Below are positions 36,019 through 44,161 of a stretch of 64,000 nt of DNA, piece by piece (positions within the stretch are counted from its first letter, which is position 1; every line of letters begins with the position of its first letter). The notes below the pieces were generated by a model, which worked only from the letters and a program-made list of their open reading frames with translations, was not told the origin of the DNA and made no database searches. A program made the position numbers and the translations under genes. This DNA is from Sphingomonas sp. NFR15 (lineage in GTDB: Bacteria > Pseudomonadota > Alphaproteobacteria > Sphingomonadales > Sphingomonadaceae): NCBI RefSeq assembly GCF_900103265.1, contig NZ_FMWX01000009.1, forward strand, positions 90,209 through 154,208, given 5' to 3'.

Positions 36019-36696
36019 TCAGGGATGACCGCAGTCGTTGGCGGCGGGGCGGGACTTGGCCCAAACCTGCTGCGATCCCAACCCAGCGGCGAAAGCGATG
36101 CGCAGCGCGTCGGCCAAATTGCTGACGTTCAGCTTGGTCATCACGTTCGCGCGGTAAACTTCCACAGTGCGCGCGCTGATGCCCAGATCATAGGCGATGG
36201 TCTTGTTGGGATAACCGCAGGCTAGGCCCTCCAGCACTTCGGCCTCGCGAGAGGTGAGCCTGCGAATCTGAAGCGCCGCCCAGCGCGCCTGCTCGCGCCG
36301 GCTCTCCTCGCTGCGCAGCAGCTCGAACGCGGTATTCAGGGCTTCGAGCAGCTTTTCCCGGTCGACGGGCTTTTCGAGGAAGTTGGCCGCACCTGATTGC
36401 ATCGCTCGCACCGCGACGGACACATCGCCGTGTCCGGTAAGCATGATGACGGGAAAGCTCATCCCTTGCTCGGCCATTGAGGATTGGACAGCGAGCCCAT
36501 CCTTTCCAGGCATCCGCAGATCCAACACGACGCAAGCGGGCTCGGACCTTTCGGCCCCCTTCAGAAAAGCGTCGCCGTCATGCCAGCGTTTCACGCGAAA
36601 CCCCGCGACGGTGAGCAGGAAATCCAGCGAGCGCCGTACCGAATCGTCATCGTCGATGACGTGGACCAGCGGCCTCTCCCCATCCCCATGCAGCAT
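36019..36696 (-). CDS. FixJ-family response regulator
   Basis: A 225-aa regulator with a receiver domain (VHVIDDDDSV; acceptor Asp in VVLDLRMPG; Lys in FLEKPVD) and a LuxR-type helix-turn-helix (LTSREAEVLEGLACGYPNKTIAYDLGISARTVEVYRANVMTKL). This is the FixJ architecture. It is upstream of the kinase gene and probably its partner. It has a close relative at 49942-50556. Confidence 0.92.
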   Translation of the reverse strand: MLHGDGERPLVHVIDDDDSVRRSLDFLLTVAGFRVKRWHDGDAFLKGAERSEPACVVLDLRMPGKDGLAVQSSMAEQGMSFPVIMLTGHGDVSVAVRAMQSGAANFLEKPVDREKLLEALNTAFELLRSEESRREQARWAALQIRRLTSREAEVLEGLACGYPNKTIAYDLGISARTVEVYRANVMTKLNVSNLADALRIAFAAGLGSQQVWAKSRPAANDCGHP

Positions 36697-37060
36697 TGGA
36701 CGCCCTCCTGCTGTGTCGCACCGGGTCGCCGCTCACGCTCATGATCCCGTCGCCCTCTTGTTTTCAGAAGTGAACGCGATTCCGACCATTGTGGTCAGGA
36801 CAAGATCAGGATGCCGCAAGGGCTATTCTCGAGGTTGAATACTTCGTCTTTGGAAATCGGTTTGTATGCCCGCCGTTTTTTGATCATGTGCGTAGCTTGC
36901 GTTCTCTGACTGAGAACAGCACTTATCAACAAGTAGTTTTACGGATTTGACGAGCGCGATCCGCCTGCGCTCACGCCCAAGGCAGCGCCCCGCGAAAGGG
37001 AAGGGCCGCCGCGATCATGGCTGCGGCGGCCATCGACGAACCCGACATGATAGCCTCGGA
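36697..37060. promoter_or_regulatory. Intergenic region with an inverted repeat, upstream of the fixJ-like gene
   Basis: No gene is supported in these 364 bp, which are more AT-rich than the surroundings around 36840-36945. GTTCTC at 36901-36906 and GAGAAC at 36912-36917 form a perfect 6-bp inverted repeat around TGACT, a size expected for a dimeric regulator. CAAGTAGTTTTACGG begins at 36930 and weakly resembles the S. meliloti FixJ box. Confidence 0.4.
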
Positions 37061-38035
37061 TCAGTAGCCAGCCCCTGGCCCGAAGGTGATCTCCACGCGC
37101 CGGTTGAGCAGCTCGTGAACGCCATCAGGCGTCGGCACGGCCGGCCGCGTCTCCCCATAGGCGGCGACCAGCATCGCCTGTTCGGGGACGCCTTTGCTGA
37201 GCAAATAGGCTTTCACTTCCTGCGCGCGGCGTTCGGAGAGTTTCTGATTATGCTCCTCGGTGCCCGAGCGGTCCGTGTGGCCCGCGATCTGCACCGCCGC
37301 CGTGCCGGTCTGCTGGTAAGAGCCTGCGGCATCATCGAGGATCTTCTGCGCGCCGGCGTCGATCTTCCACTGATCGCGCGCGAAATAGACGGTATAGTGG
37401 GTGTCCGGCACTTTCGCGATCGCCGGGGCGACCGAGCCTGCCGCTACCGGCACGTACATCGGGTTCGGCGACCCATTCGGCTTGAGACGGCACGGTCGTC
37501 CGAGTGCGTTGTACACCGCGTACACATCGGGGTTGCCGCAGATCACCTCGCGCGCCGCCTCGCGATCGCCGAGGGTCTGCGCCAGTTCGCGCGCGTTGAG
37601 GCGGCGGACGCATTCCTTGTCCTGCCAGGTCGATCCGCCCGAGGCGCCGAAGCCGAGCACGGACACGCCGAGCGAGGTCGACCCCATGCAGGTATCGGTG
37701 AGCGTGGTGGTCAGCGCCGGCGTGAACACGCTCGGCGTGGTGACCAGCTTCTGCCGTTCGGGCGCATAGGAATTCGAGGTGATGGACTGCGCATTGCCCG
37801 AGTTCGATGCGTCAGCGCCCGACTGGGAGTTGGAGTTGGAGTTGGAGTTCGAACCCGAGGTCGAGGTCGCCCCCGATTGCGTCTGGGCGACCGCCGCGTT
37901 GGTGTTGACCGGGTTCGACGTGGCCGCCGAATTCGAGTTCGAACCGGATGCCGATCCCGACACGGAGCTTTGCGCCATCGCGGCCGAGGTGCTCATGGTG
38001 CAGGCTATCAAGAAAAAGAAAGATGCGCGTTTCAT
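37061..38035 (-). CDS. OmpA-domain peptidoglycan-binding protein with a Ser/Asn-rich N-terminus
   Basis: A 324-aa exported protein: signal peptide 1-22 (ending AAMAQ), a low-complexity Ser/Asn/Gly/Ala region to about residue 90, a middle module with paired cysteines (TDTCMGSTSLGV, STWQDKECVRRL, VICGNPDVY, GRPCRLKPNG) and a C-terminal OmpA domain (YTVYFARDQW, IAGHTDRSGTEEHNQKLSERR, NRRVEITF), which binds peptidoglycan. The hexamer-repetitive DNA at 37830-37847 encodes part of the Ser-Asn run. The upstream gene encodes a similarly biased small secreted protein, suggesting a surface structure made of both. Confidence 0.82.
   Translation of the reverse strand: MKRASFFFLIACTMSTSAAMAQSSVSGSASGSNSNSAATSNPVNTNAAVAQTQSGATSTSGSNSNSNSNSQSGADASNSGNAQSITSNSYAPERQKLVTTPSVFTPALTTTLTDTCMGSTSLGVSVLGFGASGGSTWQDKECVRRLNARELAQTLGDREAAREVICGNPDVYAVYNALGRPCRLKPNGSPNPMYVPVAAGSVAPAIAKVPDTHYTVYFARDQWKIDAGAQKILDDAAGSYQQTGTAAVQIAGHTDRSGTEEHNQKLSERRAQEVKAYLLSKGVPEQAMLVAAYGETRPAVPTPDGVHELLNRRVEITFGPGAGY
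37830..37847. repeat. Hexanucleotide tandem repeat TTGGAG x3
   Basis: Three exact TTGGAG units in the coding region of the OmpA-domain protein; on the coding strand they read CTCCAA and give Ser-Asn pairs. Imperfect copies flank them. Slippage would change the length by two residues without a frameshift. Confidence 0.7.
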
Positions 38036-38068
38036 GAGGAATCCCCTGTTTCCTGGTGATGGACGAGA

Positions 38069-38092
38069 CCGGGGGAGGTCATCCTCCCCCGG
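38069..38092. repeat. Perfect 10-bp hairpin between the secreted-protein gene and the OmpA gene
   Basis: CCGGGGGAGG (38069-38078) and CCTCCCCCGG (38083-38092) pair perfectly around a 4-base loop. No T run follows on the coding (minus) strand, so it is more likely an mRNA-stability or partial-attenuation element between the two cistrons than a full terminator. Confidence 0.6.
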
Positions 38093-38116
38093 CCCCTTGC
38101 ACGATCCAGCGTGGTG

Positions 38117-38521
38117 TCAGCGGGCGCGAAGAGCCATGCCGGGGAAGGTGAAGGTCGGCACGACCGAGAGGCCTCCCGCAGCACCGGCGCCGACCTGCAC
38201 GCCCGCGGCGGCCGCGTGGCCGTTGCCGAAATTCGTCGCCGAGTTCGACGTACCGCCCTGCGTGCGCGAGTACGTGTCCATGGTGGCCCCTTGCGGGAAG
38301 GGCGGCAGCCCCACACTGGTCATCGCGGCGCCCGCCGCCGAGGCGTTGCCCGCCGATGAGTTCGCGATCGAGACACCGTTGTTGTGCGAGCTAGCGATGG
38401 AGCCCGAACCCGCGGCGGAGATCGACACGGCGGCCACCCCCGACGGGATTTCCTGGGCGAAGCTCGGCGCGGCAACGGCAAGCGAAACGAGCGAGCAAGC
38501 GCCGATCAGAACTTTGCGCAT
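38117..38521 (-). CDS. Small secreted Gly/Ala/Ser/Asn-rich protein, function unknown
   Basis: A 134-aa product from ATG 38521 with a very strong ribosome-binding site (AAGGAGGAATGT). Signal peptide 1-23 (ending SFAQ). The mature part is rich in Ala, Gly, Ser and Asn with no cysteine (GVSIANSSAGNASAAG; NSATNFGNGHAAAA), as in many structural or amyloid-like surface proteins; no family is recognised. The strong translation signal suggests abundant synthesis. It lies 81 bp upstream of the OmpA-domain gene. Confidence 0.65.
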   Translation of the reverse strand: MRKVLIGACSLVSLAVAAPSFAQEIPSGVAAVSISAAGSGSIASSHNNGVSIANSSAGNASAAGAAMTSVGLPPFPQGATMDTYSRTQGGTSNSATNFGNGHAAAAGVQVGAGAAGGLSVVPTFTFPGMALRAR

Positions 38522-38879
38522 ACATTCCTCCTTCTGTGATGGAGCAGTTGGGAACGACAGCGAATGCGCGTCCGTCCGGCCTGACAGGCGCTCGGCGTGC
38601 AGGCCGGAAGAACTCACCCTCGTTGTCGCTATCTGGGATACGTCCGGCGCGACCGGCGCTGTATCGGCTCATGTACCGAGGGTGATGAACGTACGGGACA
38701 AACCGGATGATCGAGACGCGAACGCACGCGCGCTTCGTTTCTTATCAAGACGATGTCGCCGGTTAGACGGCGGAGCATGATTCGAAAGCTGGGAATGATC
38801 CGTAGCCACCGCGATGTAACATACGGCTTAACTCCGAGCGGCGACGCCGGCATGATCTCGCCTCCACCGGATGTTAGCT
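38522..38879. promoter_or_regulatory. Intergenic region with a 9-bp inverted repeat
   Basis: No gene is supported here. TCCGGCCTG (38575-38583) and CAGGCCGGA (38600-38608) form a perfect inverted repeat with a 16-bp spacer, 54-87 bp before the start of the small secreted-protein gene, either an operator or a leader hairpin. The rest holds nothing recognisable. Confidence 0.45.
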
Positions 38880-40280
38880 TTATCTTTGCCAACCGCCTCC
38901 GAGTGCCTTGAACACGGTCACCAGCAAATCCGTACGCTGTGCGCGAGATTGGGCGACCGCCGCCTGCGCCTCGATCAGCGTCTGTTCGCTCAGCAACAGA
39001 TCGAGCTGGCTGGCGGCACCAGCGTCGCGGCGGCCACGCGCCAGGTCCAACGCCTGGCGCGCACTTGCCTCGGCTGCGTCCAGCTCGCGCGCACGGTCGA
39101 GCGCGGCGGCGTAACGCGCGAGCGCCTGTTCGACTTCCTTCAGCGCGGTGACGACCGCACCGTCGAAGCGCGCAACTGCGGCGCGGTCCTCGGCACGCGC
39201 CGCCTGCAAGCGCGCGCGCGCCGCGCCAAAATTAGGAAAGGACCAACTGACGAACGGGCCAATGCCGAAGCTGGTCGATGCACGCGTACCGAGGCTGACC
39301 CCTGCGGGGGCCGCGGTCGACACCGATCCGAGCAGGCTGATCCGCGGCAACAGATCCGCCTCGGCGACCCCGATCCGGGCGCTCGCGGCGGCGAGGCGAC
39401 GCTCGGCGAGCCGCACGTCCGGGCGGCGACGCAACAGCGCGGCGCCGTCGCCGACCGGTAGCGCCTGGCGCAGTTCGGGGGGCTTTCGGCAAACCTCCGC
39501 CTCGCGCGGCGCGGCGTCGGGTGTCCTACCGAGCATCGCGGCGAGCGCGAACAGCGCGGCGCGACGCTCGCCCTCCAGCGGCGGGATCGCGGCACGCGTC
39601 TGTGCGAGCAATGTCGTCGTGCGCACGGCGTCGAAGCGCGCAGCGCCGCCGGCGGCGAATCCGCGCGAGACGATCGCCTGCTGCTCCAGCGCGACGTCGG
39701 CGGAGCGGTTGGCGACATCGACCTGATATGCGGCGGCGCAGGCCGAAACATAGGCGCGGATCGTCTCGGACGCGACGAGCACGCGCACCGCGTCACGCTC
39801 GGCGGCGGCGGCATCCGCGTCGGCGCGGGCGGCTTCGACCGAGCGCCGAATACGGCCGAACAGATCGACCTCATACGCAACATCCCCGCCGAACGCGTCG
39901 GTCCAGTCGGTCTTCGCCTCGCGGCCGAGCGCGCCGGCGATCTGGGTCTGCGTGCTGGTGCGGCCGTAGCTCGTGCCGGCGGACTCGCTCGTCATCGGCA
40001 GCCGCGCCGCGCGCGTTCCGGCCAGAGCGGCGCGCGCCGCGTCGAGATTGGCTTCGGCCGCGCGCAGATCGGTGTTTGCCGCGAACGCCGCCGCGACCAG
40101 CCGGTCGAGGACCGGATCATCGTACAACGTCCACCATGCGTCGGGCAGCGGCGTCGCTGCCCCTGGGGCACCAATGAAATTGCGGCTCGCGCCGGCGGCA
40201 AGCTCGGGCGGCCGGTAATCCGGCCCCGTCGTGCAGCCTCCCAGCGCCAGCGTAGCGGCGAGGACGAGACGGCGCATCAT
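38880..40280 (-). CDS. NodT-family outer membrane efflux lipoprotein
   Basis: Outer-membrane channel of a tripartite pump. The 466-aa product starts MMRRLVLAATLALGGC with a lipobox (LGGC) and TTGPDYRPPE, as in NodT/OprM-type channels; two repeats with long helical hairpins follow (RSVEAARADADAAAAERDAV; RARLQAARAEDRAAVARFDG). The start overlaps the emrB-like stop by 4 bp (ATGA). It completes the pump encoded by the two upstream genes. Confidence 0.92.
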   Translation of the reverse strand: MMRRLVLAATLALGGCTTGPDYRPPELAAGASRNFIGAPGAATPLPDAWWTLYDDPVLDRLVAAAFAANTDLRAAEANLDAARAALAGTRAARLPMTSESAGTSYGRTSTQTQIAGALGREAKTDWTDAFGGDVAYEVDLFGRIRRSVEAARADADAAAAERDAVRVLVASETIRAYVSACAAAYQVDVANRSADVALEQQAIVSRGFAAGGAARFDAVRTTTLLAQTRAAIPPLEGERRAALFALAAMLGRTPDAAPREAEVCRKPPELRQALPVGDGAALLRRRPDVRLAERRLAAASARIGVAEADLLPRISLLGSVSTAAPAGVSLGTRASTSFGIGPFVSWSFPNFGAARARLQAARAEDRAAVARFDGAVVTALKEVEQALARYAAALDRARELDAAEASARQALDLARGRRDAGAASQLDLLLSEQTLIEAQAAVAQSRAQRTDLLVTVFKALGGGWQR

Positions 40281-41845
40281 GACACCTTGCGCCAGAAGGA
40301 AAAGCGGAACGGCCGGTACGACGCCGCGCTTGCCGGCGCGCGATCGAGCAGCAACATCGCACCCACTGCGGCAAAGGCGACCAGGCCGATCAGCAGGAAT
40401 CCGTCGACCACCGATTGCAACTCCGCTGCCTGACGCACCGCGCCGCCCAGCAGCGCATAGGATCGCGCGCCGCCCTCCCCGCCCGAGCGGCTCGTCAGCA
40501 GCGCCGCATATTCCTGCAGACGAATCGCGACATTGTCGGCGCCACGCACGACATGCTCGCCGATCTGGCTGGAGGCATATTGCTCGCGCACCCGCACCAA
40601 GGTGGCGGTGAAGGCCAGCCCGATCTCGCCTCCCATCAGCCGCGCGGTCTGGATCATCGCGCCGAAGGTCAACGCCGATTCGGGCTTCATATGCTGCACC
40701 GAGGTGAAGACCACCCCGCTCAGTGCCAACGTCTGCCCGAGCGCCTGCAGCAACTGGGTCGACAGGAACTGGTGCGGCCCCCATTGCGGTGTCAGGGTCT
40801 GCGAGACGATCCAGCACGCCACGCCGACCGCGATCAGTCCGGTACAAGCGGTCCAGCGCGAATCCATCCGCCGCAGCAACAGCGCGGCCACCGGCGCCGC
40901 AATCAACTGCGGTATCGCGATCCAGACCAGCGCCTGACCGACCTCCAGACTGCGATAGCCGCGTACCGAGATCAAAAATTGGGGGATGAGGAACGCGGTG
41001 GAGAGGATGGTCAGCCGCAAGACCAGCACCATCAGCAGCAGGACGGGCAACGGCCAGCGCAGCGCCCCCTTGGGATCGAACCAACCGCTCGGCGTCGTCA
41101 CCACGTGCGCCACCGCCGCCAGTAACAGGATGCCCCCGGACGCGAGCAAACCCACAATCGTGCCCGACGCGAACCAGTCCAGCCGGTTGCCTTGATCGAG
41201 GGCCGCATAGATCAGCGCGAGCCCGACCGCCGCCGTCATCACGCCGAACAGGTCTGGGCGTCTCGGGATGCGGGGCGCCGGCGCGCGTGGCAACCCGAAA
41301 TAGAGGCACGCCACCATCGCCAGGGCGAGCGGAACACTCTGCCAGAAGATGAACCGCCAACTGAGATGGTCGATATACCAGCCCTCGAGCGAGGCCGAGA
41401 TGTTGAGCGACAGTTCGAGATTGAGCGCATAGACGACGATGCCATAGGCCCAATATTTCGGCGCGATCGAGCGCAACACCACTGGCAGCGTCAAGGGGAT
41501 GAAAGTCCCCGACCCGACGCCGGCGAGGAATTGCAGCACGAGCAACGGTTCGAGCGACCCCGAAAAGGGGATCAGCGTGGAGGCGAGCGCGAACAGCGCC
41601 GCGCCGTAGAGGAGAACGTGACGCGGGCCATAGACCCCGCCCGCCCAGATCGCGATCGGGGTGACGAGCATCTGGCCGGACGTTTGCGCGGTGGTGATCC
41701 AGGCGCCATCGTCGAACCCGGCGTGCACCGCCCCGCGGATATCGGCGAGGCCGAAGGTGGAGAGCCGGCCGGTCAGCGTCGAGATGAACGCGCCGAACAG
41801 TACCGCCGTGATCCCCAGCCACGGCTTCGGCGGGTTGCTCGCCAT
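40277..41845 (-). CDS. emrB: EmrB/QacA-type MFS efflux transporter (DHA2 family)
   Basis: Inner-membrane drug/H+ antiporter of about 14 helices, 522 aa. Recognisable by ITTAQTSGQMLVTPIAIWAGG (where motif C-like and helix 2 elements sit), QFLAGVGSGTFIPLTLPVVL, and the long DHA2 layout with an extended loop near 430-470. It lies between EmrA- and NodT-like genes, coupled to both by overlaps, so it likely exports lipophilic compounds straight across the envelope. The substrate is unknown. Confidence 0.9.
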   Translation of the reverse strand: MASNPPKPWLGITAVLFGAFISTLTGRLSTFGLADIRGAVHAGFDDGAWITTAQTSGQMLVTPIAIWAGGVYGPRHVLLYGAALFALASTLIPFSGSLEPLLVLQFLAGVGSGTFIPLTLPVVLRSIAPKYWAYGIVVYALNLELSLNISASLEGWYIDHLSWRFIFWQSVPLALAMVACLYFGLPRAPAPRIPRRPDLFGVMTAAVGLALIYAALDQGNRLDWFASGTIVGLLASGGILLLAAVAHVVTTPSGWFDPKGALRWPLPVLLLMVLVLRLTILSTAFLIPQFLISVRGYRSLEVGQALVWIAIPQLIAAPVAALLLRRMDSRWTACTGLIAVGVACWIVSQTLTPQWGPHQFLSTQLLQALGQTLALSGVVFTSVQHMKPESALTFGAMIQTARLMGGEIGLAFTATLVRVREQYASSQIGEHVVRGADNVAIRLQEYAALLTSRSGGEGGARSYALLGGAVRQAAELQSVVDGFLLIGLVAFAAVGAMLLLDRAPASAASYRPFRFSFWRKVS

Positions 41846-42948
41846 CAGTGGACCCCGGTATCGATCGTCGCCGCCACCGACATGCCGGGGCGAAGCAGAC
41901 CCGCGATCGACGCGGGATCGTCGATCACGATCTTCACCGCGAGGCGCTGCACGATCTTGGTGAAGTTGCCGGTGGCGTTGTCGGGCGGCAGCAAGGCGAA
42001 TTGCGATCCGGCGCCCGGCGCGTAACCGCTGACATGGCCCCGGATGACATGGCCCGGATACGCATCGACAGTGATCGTCGCGGGCTGCCCCGGCCGCACA
42101 TAGGTCATCTGGGTCTCTTTAAAGTTCGCGATCACCCAGACGCGCGGCAGCGGCATCAGCGTGGTGAGCTGCGCGCCGACCGCGACATATTGCCCCGGCC
42201 GCACCTGCCGCTGGCCGAGCACGCCGTCCTGCGGCGCGACGATGCGGGTGTGCCGCAGGGTGATTCGCGCGAGCTCGGCGGCGGCACGCGCGGCGGCAAG
42301 CGAGGCGCGCGCCTGCGCGATCTGCGCGGAAAGCACGCCCGATTGACGGATCGCCGCGTCTTTCAGGGCCGTATCGCGCTGCACCTGTGCGGCGGCGGAG
42401 GCGCTGGTCGCGTCGGCGGCTTCGCGCTGGTCTTCGGAACCCGATCCATCGCGTAGCAGCGTCCGCTGGCGCGTAGCCGCCTGTCGCGCGCGCAGCGCCA
42501 GCGCGTTGGAGGCCTGTACCGAAGCGCCGGCGGCGGCGATATTCGCGCGTTGCAATGCCTGCTGTGCGACGAGATTGCCGATCGCGGCCTCGGCGACCGC
42601 GACATTGGCGCGGGCCTGATCGTAGCTCGCGCGGTAATCGTCGTCGTCGATCTGTACGAGCACTTGCCCCGTGCGGACCCTCTCGAAATCCTGCGCCGGC
42701 ACCGCGCGTACATAACCGGCGACCCGCGCGCCGATCGGGGTCAGATCCGATTGCAGATAGGCGTCGATCGTCTCCTGATAGCGTCGCGCGCCGATCCACC
42801 GATCCCAGGACGTGATGCAGAGGATCAACACGATCGCCGCGAGCGCGAATGCGCCGAAGCCGATCAGCGTGGATATCCACCGCCGCCGACGCGTGGTCGG
42901 AGCGCCCTCGGTAGGGGGCGCGGGCGGAGACTGAGCGGTCGTCGCCAT
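41845..42948 (-). CDS. emrA: EmrA/HlyD-type membrane fusion protein
   Basis: Periplasmic adaptor linking the MFS pump to the outer-membrane channel. The 367-aa protein has one N-terminal helix (about 24-45, ISTLIGFGAFALAAIVLILC), a lipoyl half-motif (ARVAGYVRAVPAQDFERV), a long coiled-coil hairpin (about 100-225), the second lipoyl half (RIVAPQDGVLGQRQVRPGQY) and a beta-barrel. Stop overlaps the emrB-like start (TGATG). The segment upstream (42949-43057) probably holds its promoter. Confidence 0.92.
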   Translation of the reverse strand: MATTAQSPPAPPTEGAPTTRRRRWISTLIGFGAFALAAIVLILCITSWDRWIGARRYQETIDAYLQSDLTPIGARVAGYVRAVPAQDFERVRTGQVLVQIDDDDYRASYDQARANVAVAEAAIGNLVAQQALQRANIAAAGASVQASNALALRARQAATRQRTLLRDGSGSEDQREAADATSASAAAQVQRDTALKDAAIRQSGVLSAQIAQARASLAAARAAAELARITLRHTRIVAPQDGVLGQRQVRPGQYVAVGAQLTTLMPLPRVWVIANFKETQMTYVRPGQPATITVDAYPGHVIRGHVSGYAPGAGSQFALLPPDNATGNFTKIVQRLAVKIVIDDPASIAGLLRPGMSVAATIDTGVH

Positions 42949-43057
42949 ATCGTGTCTGCTTTCCCCCTCACGACGGACGCGTCGTGCTGGCCCTACCCCT
43001 GCCGTCTTGCACACCCCGCGACCGATTTGCATAATCCGCACATCGCCAGCCGATGCG

Positions 43058-44158
43058 TCAAGCCATGAACGCGCCCAGCTTGCGACCGTAATCGACGATC
43101 GCCCGGCCGTTCCGCAGGCGCGCCTGCTGATAGGCCTGCAACGCCGGCTCGACCGAATGCTTAGCGAGCGCCGATGCGAGCGCCAGCGCGTCACCCGCCG
43201 CCTTGGCGACACCCATTGCGGTATGCGGTCGCGCCACGAAGGCGCTGTCGCCGACCAGGGCGAGCCGGCCGCGTATCATCTGCGGCGCTTCATAGTCGAA
43301 GATCGCCTGAACGAACGGGTTCGGCTCGGCGAGGAGCGCGGTGCGGAACTGCGGCGGCAGCAAGGTCGCGCTGTCCTGCCGCAGCCGCGCGCGGGCTTCA
43401 TCGGTGAGTTGCCCGGGCGCGAGCGAAAACGGATGCGCGCGCCCCGCCCTATCGGTGAGTGTCGCCGCGAGATCGTCGGCGCGGCGATACCACACCCAAT
43501 TGTAGCGCCGCCGACCGATGTCGAGTTCGCCGGCCGGACCCGGCACGACATAGCCGAGCGCCTGCGTGCGATCCGCAGTGTAGAAGGCGAACCGATCGAG
43601 CAGAATGTCCGCCACCGGCTCCGGCAGCGCGGATTCGGCGATGATCCCGCGCCAAGCGACATAGCCGGTGTAGCGCGCGTGCTGTTCCATGCCGATCACC
43701 GCCCCGCGCACGGCGGAGCCGACGCCGTCCGCTCCGATCACCAGATCGGCGGTCTCCCGGCTGCCGTCTTCGAACTCCAGCCACGCCGCGCCGTTCCCCT
43801 GCCCGGCGCCCGCAACCAGGCGTCCCAGCGTGTAATCGCGTTCGCCAAGCAGATCGCGCAGGCCGCTATAGAGGTGGTCCCACGAAATCTGCATCTGCGG
43901 CGTGGCGACGCGTCCGGCGACGCTCCCGTCGAGATCGAGGAAAATTCGCTCGCGCGCGACCACACCGACCGCCGCGAGATGATCGAGCCCCAGCGCGCGT
44001 AGCGCGGTGAAAACCTCTTCCTGCGGGACCAGCCCGGCACCGCGCCCGGCAAGCCCGCCGCGCGACCGCTCGAAGACGATAACCTCATGTCCGGCCCGCC
44101 GCAGCAGCCCGGCGGCGAACAGACCCGCTAGCGAGCCACCGGCGATCACGATCCGCAT
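43058..44158 (-). CDS. FAD-dependent aromatic monooxygenase family protein
   Basis: A 366-aa class A flavoprotein: the N-terminal dinucleotide motif IAGGSLAGLFAAGLLRRAG, the DG motif ADLVIGADGVGSAVR near residue 155 and the GD motif LALVGDSAFVARPH near residue 285. Such enzymes hydroxylate phenolic or heterocyclic compounds with NAD(P)H and O2; the sequence is closest in feel to 2,6-dihydroxypyridine hydroxylase-type proteins. It lies 3 bp after an MFS gene, suggesting that the two handle the same compound. Confidence 0.85.
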   Translation of the reverse strand: MRIVIAGGSLAGLFAAGLLRRAGHEVIVFERSRGGLAGRGAGLVPQEEVFTALRALGLDHLAAVGVVARERIFLDLDGSVAGRVATPQMQISWDHLYSGLRDLLGERDYTLGRLVAGAGQGNGAAWLEFEDGSRETADLVIGADGVGSAVRGAVIGMEQHARYTGYVAWRGIIAESALPEPVADILLDRFAFYTADRTQALGYVVPGPAGELDIGRRRYNWVWYRRADDLAATLTDRAGRAHPFSLAPGQLTDEARARLRQDSATLLPPQFRTALLAEPNPFVQAIFDYEAPQMIRGRLALVGDSAFVARPHTAMGVAKAAGDALALASALAKHSVEPALQAYQQARLRNGRAIVDYGRKLGAFMA

Positions 44159-44161
44159 GGA

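Noticed and set aside
38629..38892. An 87-codon minus-strand frame between the secreted-protein gene and the efflux channel gene
   Set aside because: No ribosome-binding site, no recognisable protein pattern, basic composition typical of chance frames.
38880..41822. A single 980-codon minus-strand frame that would fuse the NodT channel to a long N-terminal extension
   Set aside because: The part over 40281-41822 is a shifted frame through the EmrB gene; real EmrB motifs lie in the other frame and the channel's lipoprotein signal begins at 40280.
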